Shown piece by piece: positions 9,383 through 21,755 of a stretch of 64,000 nt of DNA. Source of the stretch: Pseudorasbora parva. Lineage: Eukaryota; Chordata; Actinopteri; Cypriniformes; Gobionidae. The notes beneath the pieces were generated by a model. That model was not told the DNA's origin. It saw only the letters and a program-made list of their open reading frames with translations, and ran no database searches. Position 1 is the stretch's first letter, and the number at the start of each line of letters is the position of its first letter. A program made the position numbers and the translations under genes. Location of the stretch: positions 27,554,160 through 27,618,159 of the forward strand of contig NC_090173.1 in NCBI RefSeq assembly GCF_024679245.1, in the 5' to 3' direction.

Positions 9383-11960
9383 GTATATTATTTTTGCACT
9401 TTAACTCTTTCCCCGCCAAACACAGAATTTTCCATTATTTGTGAGATAATGCTTTCAGGCCAAAACCTGAATTTTCCGGGTTTCCATGTTTTCACTGTTA
9501 GATGCTAGGGGGCGCTATTACGCATCTTCTGAATGAGCACTGAATCTCCTCATCAAAACACATGCGAGTAAGATGAGGTAAAATGAGCGATCGTATGTAA
9601 TCATATGCATGTGAAAAATAACATGATCATCAACATTAAATTTCATTTAAATCAAAACCTAATGCCTAATGTTAGTGAATTAAATTTGACCCCAGGAAGA
9701 GCTACAGGACTGTGCAAGCATTAGCAACAAACAAAAAATGTTTTATTCTAACTTCATGCCTCCCCTTTATATCAACACTTAAATATGAGAAATTTGCATG
9801 AAAAAGCAACATTTAAAAAAATGCCAACCACTACATCCAGATCAGATTCAGAGCAATGATCAAACACAGATGGGGTAGATCAAGTCCATCAATACCTCTA
9901 CTGCTTGCATCCTGTAGCTCGTTCTGGGTCGACATTTTATTAAATAACATCAGGCAGTTTTTATTTTTATGATGTCTAATGTTGATGATCAATTGCTTGC
10001 ATTTTTGTATCTTCTTCCCCTGTGTTTTGATCAGGAGATTCTGCACTCATTCAGAAGATGCCTCCTAGCGTATAAAAGTAAAAAGTGTTTGGTTAGACAG
10101 TCCCATTTAACAATGCTCAGTCCGACCTTTGTGGCTTTTGAAGGCATGGCATTTGAAGTCTAATTCCTTCGAGGGATGCAGCCTTTGAATCAGGACACAG
10201 TCTTGGCTGAATCCAATATCACCCCCCAGTCCCCCAATCCCCAATCACTATTCCCACGTTAGTCAACTAATACAGTTCATTTTAAGGAGTGAATGTAGAT
10301 GAGTTAGTGAATTTGGACATGCTGTTCGGACAAAATGTCTAGGTGGAGGCATATTTTTTTCAATGAGCTAATGTTTGGAGTAATAAAAAGCTATTTTATA
10401 TTGAATATGTTTGTATGCTTAATGGAGGTTTTAGCTTAGCTACATGCTACCATGAAACTTTCAAAAACTACATTCAAAAATAACTAAGCTGCATCTCCCA
10501 TAAAGATGGCTATTTTTGTGGTATTCGCGTTTGATATTCTGCATGTAAAGTACTTTAAATCAATCACTTATGAGGTGTCATGACAGGAAGGTGAAGGCAG
10601 TATGTAGGCAGTAGGCAGCTCTCTAGCTCTTGGTGCAGCAAGAGAAATGTCAGGCTCTGCAATGATGCAAACTTGTATTAAGTGTCTTGATTTAGCTATA
10701 GAAATATTCAAGCACTTGGCATGGTTAAGCGCCTCCTCAACTGACATCTGTAAGAGTGATTCAGAAAGGCCCTGTGGGATCTGCACATGGGTCCGGTTTG
10801 TGCTTAAATAAGGCCACATATCTTATGTTTCTTATCCCATGTAAAACTGATTAATTTTCTTATTCAGGGTGTCTAAAGCTATGTCACATTAAGAGAAGTG
10901 AATAAACTCCACAAAGAACAATCTTAAGTCAGACGAAGCGCAGCGAGAGGTCGCTCACGGCAGCGCTCGTTCCAGCCCGGGGCAGCTGCTTTGTCCAATC
11001 TGCTTCAGCACTGAGACACTGTTCAATGACAGGCTGCTCCTAGAATACCAACATCCTCAGCAGGACCAAGAGCATGCATAAGAAAACAATAAGACAAGGC
11101 ATGTCCTCCGGCCTAAAATAGGAGAGAGAGCGCAAACTGACAGAATGTTTACATGTAATGCGAGTTTGATTACTCCACCGGAAAATGCACTATTAAAAAG
11201 GGCTGAAAGTCAATTTATAATTTGTGATCGCATAGATACAATTTATATGTTGTGTCAGTGTACGGCATGTCATATATTATGGCTTATCAGATAGCAAAAT
11301 TGGTGGAGAAGAAAGAAAAGGGTTCATAAGTGTGCTATAGTGGAGAGCGTCATGCAGGCCTAATTGATTATGTAGGTAGAACATCCATCAGCAGTCAGCA
11401 TTTTATATTGGGTGGAAATGGCTTTCAACAAGCTCTCTGGTTTTTCTGTGTTTCACAGGCACAAATCAACAAGGCTCTGGTCAATATTCTAAATATCATT
11501 TGTAGGATCAAAGGACTTCTAGTGAAAGCAACTTTTAAAGACTTTCATTTCACAAATCAGCTGTACCTACATATATGTTCTATTTATGAAGCATCATTTC
11601 CATGCTCCATAAAACCTTTCCTTTACACATCCCTTGAGGAACTGCTATTATATTTGAGTCTCTTTCTAGTTCTATGTGTGTAACAACCATTATAACGGTG
11701 GGTCCTGAATTTTAGGAGATAATCATTATACTTTAAAGAGTCTTTTAAAGGCCTTTCTCTCACCTACCAACATCCAAGGTCCTTTGGATGAAAAGGTTTA
11801 AAAATCCCCACTCTAACTATTTTGCTGAAAGGTGGCTATTGGTAGGTTAGCAAAAAACTATTTAAAATAGAATGATTATCTAAAATGATGAGCGACTTGC
11901 AAGGGACTATCCTAAAACTGTATAAAGGTTGCTATACTCTTCCTGTTAAAAAAGTCTATA
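9383..11960. other. AT-rich non-coding DNA with a possible old repeat
   Basis: From about 9405 the phrase AACTCTTTCCCCGCCA and, a little later, GCTAGGGGGCGCTATT resemble the start of a dispersed cyprinid repeat, but I cannot set an end. A GC-rich patch at 10930-10990 stands out from the AT-rich surroundings. I found no conserved frame, RNA gene or target duplication in the rest. Confidence 0.35.
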
Positions 11961-12208
11961 TACACTCTAAAAAATGCTGGGTTAAAAACAACCCAAGTTG
12001 GGTTGAAACTGCACCGACCCAACAATTGGGTTGTTTTAACCCAATGGTTGAGTTGTTTTAACCCAGTGGTTGGGTTAAATGTTGCTTAAGACAACCCAAT
12101 TGCTGGGTAAGAACAACTCAACCATTGGGTTAAAACAATCCAATTGTTGGGTCGGTGCAGTTTCAACCCAACTTGGGTTGTTTTTAACCCAGCATTTTTT
12201 AGAGTGTA
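11961..12208. mobile_element. Palindromic MITE with TA target site
   Basis: Nearly the whole element is an inverted repeat. The left arm starts TACACTCTAAAAAATGCTGG and the right arm is its reverse complement, ending CATTTTTTAGAGTGTA. Arms of about 115 bp leave a short loop near 12077-12090. TA at both ends fits a Tc1/mariner-type duplication. Repeated GGGTTG and CAACCC words fill the arms. There is no frame of note. Confidence 0.82.
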
Positions 12209-12651
12209 GATATATTCAAAAGATCACAATAATCTCTGTATTAAGGAAACAGAATGGAAAATTATTATGAATAACACATTTATTAAAATTACCTCATTCA
12301 AAGGTTTATGTACTCTAGATTCTTAACATTGTGTGTCGTTACATGGATGATCCACAGTTGTTTTTTTGTTCTGATTAAATCTATTGCTTGTCCTGCATGA
12401 GCAATTAAACTGCCCAACATTCTTTATAAACATGTACAGCTCCTGCAAATTCTTCAGTTTCCATGCATTAAGGGGGTTAAAACTATTTAAACTTGAAGAT
12501 CAAGCTAAATTTTATTAAATTTGTCTTATGGGAAACAACTAAATATCTTCTGTTGTTTCCAAAGGGCAGTACTAAATAATATTTAAATAAAATAAGAAAA
12601 AAATCTTCATCCTGATCATTATCAATGTGTTTCCTTCTGGGGCATCAGATG
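12209..12651. other. AT-rich DNA, nothing recognised
   Basis: No frame, terminal repeat or RNA gene was seen between the palindromic MITE and the tetranucleotide repeat. Confidence 0.5.
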
Positions 12652-12785
<134 letters not shown>

Positions 12786-12840
12786 AGGCATAACATTATG
12801 ATCACCCTCCTAATATTTTGTTGGTTCCCCTTTTGAGCAA
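12786..12840 (-). mobile_element. Tc1 family C terminal fragment
   Basis: AGGCATAACATTATGATCAC is the inverse of the end GTCATAATGTTATGC seen in copies C1 and C2. Only about 55 bases remain. Confidence 0.55.
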
Positions 12841-12949
12841 TATGCAATATCACATATGCAAATTATTTGAGAAGGACCTGTATATGTGAAGTTGTGTGGG
12901 AATATGTGTGTGTAAATGTATGTTTTTGACCAATGTGTTCCACTTCTGA

Positions 12950-13270
12950 TGTCATTTATAGTGAGAAATTACTCTTTTAGTAATTAAATATTAGCTTACC
13001 GGTAGTTTTCTTCCTCAAAGCTTGTGCTATTTTGCTGTAGGTGAAACCCCTCCAGTTGGAAGCTCCCGCTCCAAGCGGGACTCAAACCGGGTCCGCCGGC
13101 ATTAGAGTTGGACCCTGCAAGAAGGAGGCTAAAGGCTGAAACTTCTAGCGTGAGTCGCTAGAGCCTCTCTTGAGGCCAGAGGAGTGAGATTTACTTGCAC
13201 ACTGACTACTGTTACGCAGCCTTAGAAGTCTGTCCAAAATCAGTTCCGTGTGGTACCTTCATGTACAAAC
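12950..13270. repeat. Dispersed repeat carrying a tRNA-like SINE segment
   Basis: The outer parts match the segment at 35655-35835: CACTTCTGATGTC near the left, and AGTCTGTCCAAAATCAGTTC on the right against AGTCTGTCCGAAATTAGTTT. In this copy about 150 bases with a tRNA-like B box lie in the middle, and these are absent from the 35655 copy. Confidence 0.6.
13040..13195 (-). repeat. tRNA-derived SINE-like segment
   Basis: On the minus strand CGGTTTGAGTCCCGC is a polymerase III B-box-like sequence, followed by a short stem (GCGGGAGC). The upstream minus-strand part CTCTAGCGACTCACGCTAG is placed where an A box would be. The segment at 59785-59880 shares CGGCATTA and CTCTTGAGGCCAG, so this is a dispersed family and not a single tRNA gene. 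Confidence 0.5.
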
Positions 13271-15132
13271 ACTGTATGTTTTTTTTGTATATAAACACCC
13301 CTGGTCTGGCCTTAAATGTTGAAACTCCTTACCAGCTCTACCACTAATAAGCCTTGTTTATCTCCATGTGACGATTTCTCTGTGCCTCATTCATCTTTAT
13401 GCCTAAAACCTCTGGATTATAGATTACCTTTACAATGGCTGTTCATCAAGAGGTGTGCACTTCATCCAGTTCCATACCATCACCATTCACTACCTCCAAT
13501 GAAAAGAAATGCAAGTTATCCACCAACATTCACTCAGTAACTTTTTCTGTGGCATGCACTCACCTGAGCTATATTTATCCATCTATTCAATAAATGACTG
13601 TTTGAATTGTTTATATGTGTCTTTGAGTCTGTTTTATCCTGACACAATCTTGGTGAGCATAAGAAACTTCTTTCAAAACATTAATAAATCTTACCGACAT
13701 GCATTTTGTGTACCAACAGTATAGTATATTTTGTGTATATATTTCCATGCACCCACAGACATTCTCTCACAGTATGAAAAGCCTTGAGTTGGAACATAAT
13801 TAATATTTATTATCTAAGAAATTGTTTTATTTCAATGGTTTCATTTTATATTCATGGTTCTTGATAAATATTCCACACCTAATTTCTTAACTTTACAAAA
13901 TGCTAGCATGAATGACATTTCTAGAAATTCACTTGTTCACACATGCCCTGATTGTTGCAAGTGAATGTTGTTGGAACAGTGTCCCATGATCCAGGTAAAT
14001 GCTTTCATGTGATATCCACAGACACACATTTACCGTTCTGCTTTTTGTATTTTGCGACAGGGTCAGGTGTTCTTGCCCTCAGCCCAACCTATGAACTCAT
14101 TTGACTGTCACTACAGCCATTAGAGAACAAGGTATGTGGCAGAGATCCTGTGAGCTCATCTAAGATAAAATTCATTCCAGCCCTGATATATATTTAGGTC
14201 TACCAAGGTCCCCGTGTCCTTAGTCTAATGCCACTAGATATCCCCCAGCCCAGCTGTCTGAGCAGATTAATATTGTTATCTGTATAAATTTCCTCGAGCT
14301 AGTCCATGACTACACACCGTGTTCAACAGAAGAGTTCAAAACAGCTAGGCAGCTCCTGCCACAGATGCTCCTACAATCTAAGCCGCCGTTCACTGCAGAT
14401 GTATCAAGCCATCGTCCTAGTAAGACCTGGTGCTGTTTTTGTGGGAATGTGTCTCGGCTGGTTATTTTCAGTTTAGGAGGTGCATTGAGTTAAAGAGAAA
14501 AACAGCATTCCATTATAGGTAGCAGTACCTGGGTGAAACAAAGTGTCCACAGAGACACAAAAAAACACAAAAAGAAAAGTAGCAAGGGGAAGTAGTGTTG
14601 AGTGGAGGGATAAACAAAAGGCACAAATAGACAACAAACATAAGCCTCCTAACTTGGTGCTTACCTTGGTAATGGATGTTTTTTAATCCAATTTCAGTTT
14701 ATTTAAAAACAGGTTCCGTTCCCAAAAGTAACTGGAGGTCAAGGGCCCAATGGGAATTGGGTAATCAAGAAATTCTGAGATTTGGACTGCCGTTCCAGGG
14801 GTTGAACTTTAACCATGGACTGACAGTCCAGACCTTCATCCACAACACTTCCATCAACTGCAACAAGGTCTCCACATAAATATTGGATTGGAAATATATT
14901 GGAAATATTCACAATAAAAAACGGATTGTTCTGCAAACATTTATATCAAACAAACATTCTCCTAACCCTGACCCTTAATTACCAGTTACAGTATAGCTGT
15001 ACTACAGTGTTACAGTGACATCTCTTATTTTCTTTGTAAAGGTTGTTGGACAAACTGCCACTCACGGGACATTACAGCAAAAGCAAACCACATTCTTCAT
15101 GGACAAAATCAAGTCCCTAAATTTTTTCTTGT
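13271..15132. other. Non-coding DNA, nothing recognised
   Basis: Short frames at 13316-13540, 13509-13724 and 14676-14879 have no recognisable content and no flanking splice-like context. I see no terminal repeats here. Confidence 0.45.
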
Positions 15133-15529
15133 TACACAGCAAAAAACATGTTGGGAGATTTATCACCACGGGTGTTAAAATTATCACTTTCCGGGTGAAC
15201 ATACAGGTCCATCTTTGCTAGTGTTAAAACAACACTGACGAAAGTGTTCGTAATACAAACACTGTGTTAGTGTTTCTTTTTAGTCACTCAAGGTGTTGAG
15301 AAATGTATTACTGATAAGTGTACATTTAACACTTTATGGTGATTAATCTCACACACCCAGTGTATTTAATGTTTATTTAATGTAAATACTTAAATACTAA
15401 AATGGCACTGTGAATGAAATTTAAAACAATTTACATATATTATTTTATTTTTTCCCCAAAAAAATCAAGTGACTACAAATTTATTTGAATATTTATTGAA
15501 ATTGTAATATATCAATTCCATTACATTTA

Positions 15530-15600
15530 TGTATTTGGCAGACACTTTTATCCAATGCGACTTACACTGCATTCAATACCATTTTTAATTAAAAAAAACA
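15530..15600 (+). repeat. SINE-type tail segment, first copy
   Basis: TTTGGCAGACACTTTTATCC followed by AATGCGACTTACACTGCATT matches a tail segment common in teleost SINEs. A second copy lies 350 bp downstream. Confidence 0.55.
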
Positions 15601-15884
15601 TTTTTGTCAGTTCTTGCTTTCGCCGGGAATCGCTACAAAGCCATTGTTGTCACACATACAATTGAATAAAACAATTTCTTATTATACTCCAATGCTACAA
15701 TATCTTACCATGATAAATTTCTACTGCGTTTCAAACAAGATTAAACAAAGAAACATTCCTCAAGTAATGTTTTAATTGAAAATACAAAAATTCAACATTG
15801 TATATCTTAAATCAACCTTAATGTTAAAAAAACTGTCTGGTTTGTAATTCATTCTGATAAAAAATACTATTCCTTTATAAATTA

Positions 15885-15990
15885 ATACATTTACATTTGG
15901 CAGATGATTTTATCCAAAGCGACTTACATTGTATTCAATGTACGCATTTTTACATTTTGTCAGTTCTTGCGTTCCCAATTCATCGATCCC
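15885..15990 (+). repeat. SINE-type tail segment, second copy
   Basis: ATTTGGCAGATGATTTTATC followed by CAAAGCGACTTACATTGTAT repeats the segment at 15530, with the shared continuation CATTTTT and GTCAGTTCTTGC. Confidence 0.55.
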
Positions 15991-16489
15991 ACGATCTTGG
16001 CGTTGATAGCACTCCTCAAAATGATCGAAACACATATCGTTCCTGTTAAAGAGACAAATTTGGTTAAAACAAACACTTTAAAAAAATCTAAGATATAAAG
16101 TTTCAAACATCTTCAATCAACAAGCAGAGATACTTACATAGCCTGTCTTCCTTTCAGGATCGTTTAGGTTTGTAGAGTAAAAATGCCAAGGGCATACATA
16201 GATTGTGGCCTTAAGTGGTTTCCTTCTGCAATAATAAACAATATTCCATGAAACAAAAATCCTCCAAAGCAGAAAGCAAACTAAAAGACTCAAAATAATC
16301 AGGTCACTTTGTGTTTTACTTCAGGTTATTTTTATACCAACACATAGCAAGAAAACGTTATATTCAAAACATAAGCACTACTGTTACAGATTTACAATGC
16401 TACAACTAGAAAAGGCTAGAACTAAGTTGTACAGAAAAAATCGCGCATGGAAGGGCACTAATGCACGTCTGCTCAACTAATACAAAATA

Positions 16490-16585
16490 AGACTAAAACG
16501 TTCGTATGTATAATACGCCATAAATTGCGTATCATAAGCACGCAAAAAACAGCGTATCATATGCACGCCAAAATGAGTTTGACTG
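16490..16585. repeat. Fragment of the palindromic GCGTAT repeat
   Basis: CGTATGTATAATACGCCATA and CATATGCACGCCAAAATGAG match the right arm of the palindrome at 41500-41843. Confidence 0.7.
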
Positions 16586-17530
16586 AAGCAGTTCATGAAG
16601 AAAAGCGTGTCCTACGACATGTTTTCGACATTTTGGAGCGCTGTACAGAATGGTCGGCGTATGTTATCAAAGTACCACGAGAAGATTGCTAGAACACACA
16701 GAGCATTTCACTCGCAAAATGTTGCAGGCCGATCTGTATGCGCAGCGCCGACAATGATGGACCGTGCTATCCGTGGGTGCTCGGCCAGGGATCGAGCCCC
16801 GGCGTCACACAAGAAAAAAAAATTAAGAGCAATTATTGAATGACATTTCAAAACACCAGAATTAACTCGTAGTTACGGGGTGAAAGATATAAACGGTCTT
16901 ATAAAGGTTGGAGCCCTAAAGATACTTAACGTTATGCCAAATGAGAAGAAATAACTATCCAAGTCCAGTGAGTTAAAAAATGACACATAATGTTAATGCT
17001 GCTACATTATTACAAAATTAGTACAACGAAATTAAGTCACTTACGTAAAACTCGTCCTCCATTAACGAATTTAGTGTGTTAGTGGGGGTTATTCAGTGTT
17101 AAACTGAATGGCGGATCAAAAGCGCGCTAAATTTAAACTGAGGTAAAAAAAAAAAAAAAAAAAAAAACGCTAACAGAGTTAAGTCAACCACATCGGCTAC
17201 GTTACTCATTATACAAGCTCATTAATAAATCACAAGTTGATAAAATAAAAATACTATACTATACCTTGTCCTTGTAACAGCTTTGTGTGTGCAGGGAAAT
17301 CCATAAAGATGGAGAGACCGAAGGATGAGCTGGGAAATTTAAAATGCTCTGCACATGCGCAGATGTTGATTGTTAACACCCAAAGGAAACACTGTGCTTT
17401 ATCACCCAAAGGAAACACTGTGCTTTATCACTAAACAAGTGATAAAGCATATAATATTTGTAAATTAACACCAGATTTTATCACTAGATGCCCAACACCA
17501 GGTTTTTATCCCTCAGTAATTTGCTGTGTA

Positions 17531-18245
17531 GAGAAGTGTTTTACATTTTACAATAAGGAAGAAAAGTCTATTGCGGCTTCTGTTTTATGCTGACTTTAAG
17601 AATGTACTACATCAGGCATCATGCACAGCTCACACATCCTATCTCTCCATCCATACCCGCTCAACCTGCCTAACAGATGTTAATGCTTTTGTTATGGAAA
17701 AGAGACAAAAGAATGATTGTGGTGAGTGAGAATAGACGGTGGTCTTACAAACATGGATCCCACAGACTGGCAAAAGCAGCAGCAATCATAGAGCACATCA
17801 TTGTTATTGTACTGATCAGATCATTGCATTATATTTAGCCAAAGGACAGAACAGCCCAGCAGGGGAGATTCTGCTATCATCTGGACCATGTTAAAGAGCG
17901 ATGCCTCCTTATTGTTTCAGAATTACCATGTAATATAGAGAAAGTTGTGATTCCGGGCTGCATCAGCCATGCCTGCTGTCCCAGCGCTTGTCTTCAAAGG
18001 AGCTGGTCTGGACCTCTTCAAAACCACTCAAATGTGAGTGGACACACTGGATGCCCAGGAAAGCTGGGGACAATTTAGAATGAGCACACATAATTAATTG
18101 CATAATGTTCCTATTGTTTGCTCATCGTGCATGTTTGATTTTTTCGTTGTATAGATATGCAAACAGCTGTGCCATATATGGCACGAGAAATCAGTCACAA
18201 ACAAATAATGCAAAATATAAATATAATAAATAAATGTGTTATTTA
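17531..18245. other. Non-coding DNA, nothing recognised
   Basis: No frame or repeat boundary was seen. Confidence 0.45.
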
Positions 18246-18410
18246 CATTATACAGTACCATTCAAAAGTTTGGGGATGGTAAGATTTTTTATTGTTTTTG
18301 AAAAAAGACTCAAGGCTGCATTTATTTGATAAAAAATACAGTAGAAACGGTAATGTTGTGAAATATTATTTCAATTTAAAATAATTTTCAATTAATTTTT
18401 TTTATGTATA
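18246..18410 (+). repeat. Dispersed repeat (CATTCAAAAGTTTGGGG type), fragment
   Basis: ACCATTCAAAAGTTTGGGGA, GGCTGCATTTATTTGAT and TTGTGAAATATTATTTC follow the order seen in a very common cyprinid interspersed repeat. The segment at 62865-63245 is a longer copy. Confidence 0.65.
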
Positions 18411-18418
18411 TTTTTTAA

Positions 18419-19520
18419 AGGGGGGGTGAAATGCTGTTTCATGCATACTGAGCTTTTTACATTGTTAAAGGGTTACTTCAGCGATTAGCATATGGCTTTG
18501 TATCAGTAGAAAACCTGGAGAATATTCAAATTATTGTGCTTTCCCCCCTCATATCTCCCTGAGACAAGAGATTTATGCATTTTATTTCTGGAAAAATTCC
18601 TCCTATGATGCAAATTGACGATTTTTGCATCATAGGAGGAATGTTTGCCCAAAGGCTAAAGACTACAGCCAGCAGAGGGAGCCATTTCCGCATGTTTTGA
18701 ATCCGCGCATGAGGGATGGAGATCACACTCAGAGCTCAGCTCAGCTACAGGCACTCATTTAAACGGAGCTATGGTGTGCAATGTAAGTCTTTTAACTTCT
18801 CAAATTAATTTCTATGAAAGTTAAGCTTGTAAAGGCATGAACTGAAAAGCGCCAGACTGAACTCGCGTTGTGAATGTATGCCGCGAGTGTAATCGCAATT
18901 ACCTCAGCTCTCATCACTTGTGCAGTTAGTGCTCAGTGCTGTGATACTTGCGCGGAGACTCACTCATTATATTGAACAGACACGTTCAGTTTTTATTTGT
19001 ATTTGTAGTGTCTTCTCTAACTCAGTCACTGTAATCAAGTTGGTGGCTTTGGGAATGGCCTCACAGGGCAGCAAAGCATTCTGGGAATTGTAGTCTTTCA
19101 TCCCCATGGGACAAAAATGCATTTTCTGTCTTTTCTCAGTCTAGAAGACACCAAATTCAAAAATAATTTCACATTTCTACTACATTGATGACCCAGTTTA
19201 AATACAGATTCATCTTCCCAGCGCTGAAGTACCCCTTTAAAGACTTCTAAGATTCCTATCCTAAACATAGACAAAGTTTCAAAAACTAATGTCGGACGTT
19301 TGATGGAGTATTTCTGTGTCAAAAATACTCCTTCTGGTTTCTCACAAGTTTCAGAGAGTTCACAACAACGCTTCAGTCGCGTCGCAAAGTGGAGAGTCAC
19401 TGCTGTCAGGACTTCACCAAATCATACCATAGAAGTGTGTTTTTGACGGAGCGGTCCCAGCGACAAAGGTTCGGTCCTGCTTTGGAAGCAGCCAGTGAGT
19501 AAAACTGCTTCAAATGTCTA
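18419..19520 (+). mobile_element. Outer TTAA-flanked DNA element, 3' end not found
   Basis: TTAA at 18415-18418 is followed by AGGGGGGGTGAAATGC, a terminus like that of the inner element it contains. The sequence resumes after the inner insertion with AGACTTCTAAGATTCC. No matching right terminus (GCATTTCACC type) was seen, so the right limit is approximate. A TTAA target suggests Kolobok or piggyBac chemistry; I cannot choose between them. Confidence 0.4.
18469..19236. mobile_element. Inner TTAA-flanked non-autonomous DNA element
   Basis: Ends AGGGTTACTTCAGCG and CGCTGAAGTACCCCT are inverted repeats with one mismatch and are flanked by TTAA at 18465-18468 and 19237-19240. The 768-bp interior has no transposase. 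It contains a hairpin at 18599-18640 with arms TCCTCCTATGATGCAAA and TTTGCATCATAGGAGGA. Confidence 0.75.
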
Positions 19521-20730
<1,210 letters not shown>

Positions 20731-20738
20731 CACTGCTT

Positions 20739-21674
20739 ATCGCTTCATCACGGCATCTGTTAATGGGTGTATATATTAGACAGCAGGTGAACATTTTGTC
20801 CTCAAAGTTGATGTCTTAGAAGCAGGAAACAAGCGACAAATTGTGATGGCTATGCGACTGGACCGAGCATCTCCAAAACTACAGATCTTGTGGGGTGTTC
20901 CAGGTCTGCAGTGGTCAGTATCTATCAAAAGTAGCGCAAGGAAGAGTGGTGAACTGGCGGCAAGGGTCATGGCTTAATGATGCATGTGGGGAGCGAAGGC
21001 TTTCCTGTGTGGTCCGATCAAACAGACTAGCTACTGTAGCTCAAATTGTTCAAGAAGTTAATGCAGGTTCTGATAGAAAGGTGTCAGAGTGTATGTGTCA
21101 CAGGGTGTTTTGGTGTTGGGTTCATGTTTCATGTTTTAAGGTTTTCATGTTCACTGTCATGTTTTGTCATGCACTTCCAGGTTTCATCATGTCGTCTATT
21201 GTCATGTGATTCCATGCCCTCATGTGTTCCTGCCTTGTGTTCCTGTGTTATGTTGTCATTGGTTAATGGGTTGATCATTGTTCAATGACCCTTGATGTCC
21301 CTTGATGTCCCTTGTTCAAAGCCCTGATGTTTGCCATAGTCTCGGCCTGTTATCGAATGTAAATGTAACCTGCTGTTGGTGAGTGTTAGTTTATATCATG
21401 TCAAGTCAAGTCTTTTGTTTGGTTTTGCAAAGTATTTGTTTTATGTTTATGATTTTGAGTTATGTTAAGGTTGAATTAAATAAAAGAAACTGCACTTGGG
21501 TTCATCCAAACCTCGCCTCCAGTGGACACTTGTTACAGTATGGGGATGCATAGCTGCAGCTGAAAGTGCCAACAGTGGGCATGTGAGCATCAGAACTGAG
21601 AAAAGGAAGAAGGTGGCAAAATGGGGACCAACATAATATTAGGATGGTGGTCATAATGTTATGCTGGAACGGTG
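20739..21674 (+). mobile_element. Tc1-like transposon copy C1, split by a solo LTR
   Basis: The left part (20739-21095) matches, in inverse, the minus-strand copy at 39095-39816 (shared wording around GCTACTGTAGCTCAAATTG). The right part (21543-21674) ends GTCATAATGTTATGC and GAACGGTG before TA. The solo LTR at 21096-21537 separates them. Together they hold under 500 bp of Tc1 sequence, so most of the transposase gene is deleted. Confidence 0.8.
21096..21537 (+). repeat. Solo LTR with target duplication GTATG
   Basis: The 442-bp segment begins TGTCACAGGG and ends TTGTTACA. GTATG occurs on both sides (21091-21095 and 21538-21542), which is the 5-bp duplication of Gypsy-class integration. AATAAA at 21479-21484 is the likely polyadenylation signal. 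No internal region is present, so this is the product of LTR-LTR recombination. Confidence 0.85.
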
Positions 21675-21686
21675 TATAGTATAAGC

Positions 21687-21700
21687 ACACACACACACAC

Positions 21701-21748
<48 letters not shown>
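21687..21748. repeat. (AC)n then (TA)n microsatellite
   Basis: A short AC run passes into TA repeats that meet the 3' end of the LINE, where the tail GATGATG turns into TA repeats on the minus strand. Confidence 0.95.

Positions 21749-21755
<7 letters not shown>

Larger units (their letters stand above)
15135..17528. mobile_element. 2.4-kb TA-flanked DNA element, probably non-autonomous
   Basis: The ends are inverted (CACAGCAAA at 15135, TTTGCTGTG ending 17528) and flanked by TA on both sides. Both subterminal regions carry mixed GTGTTA/TAACAC and TTATCAC/GTGATAA words, and a 27-bp tandem duplication (ACCCAAAGGAAACACTGTG) lies at 17378-17432. The interior contains two SINE-like segments and a diverged piece of the palindromic repeat of 41500-41843. 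No transposase was recognised. The 9-bp exact TIR is short, so the boundaries are moderately supported. Confidence 0.5.

Noticed and set aside
10568..10819. 83-codon minus-strand frame
   Set aside because: No recognisable motif, no splice-like borders and no start context; treated as chance.
12079..12270. 63-codon frame with repeated T-Q-L-L/N-N-S-T
   Set aside because: It is the right arm of the palindromic MITE, not a gene.
13060..13185. Possible functional tRNA gene
   Set aside because: The segment has a B-box-like sequence but no complete cloverleaf that I could fold, and related pieces recur at 59785; a SINE is more likely.
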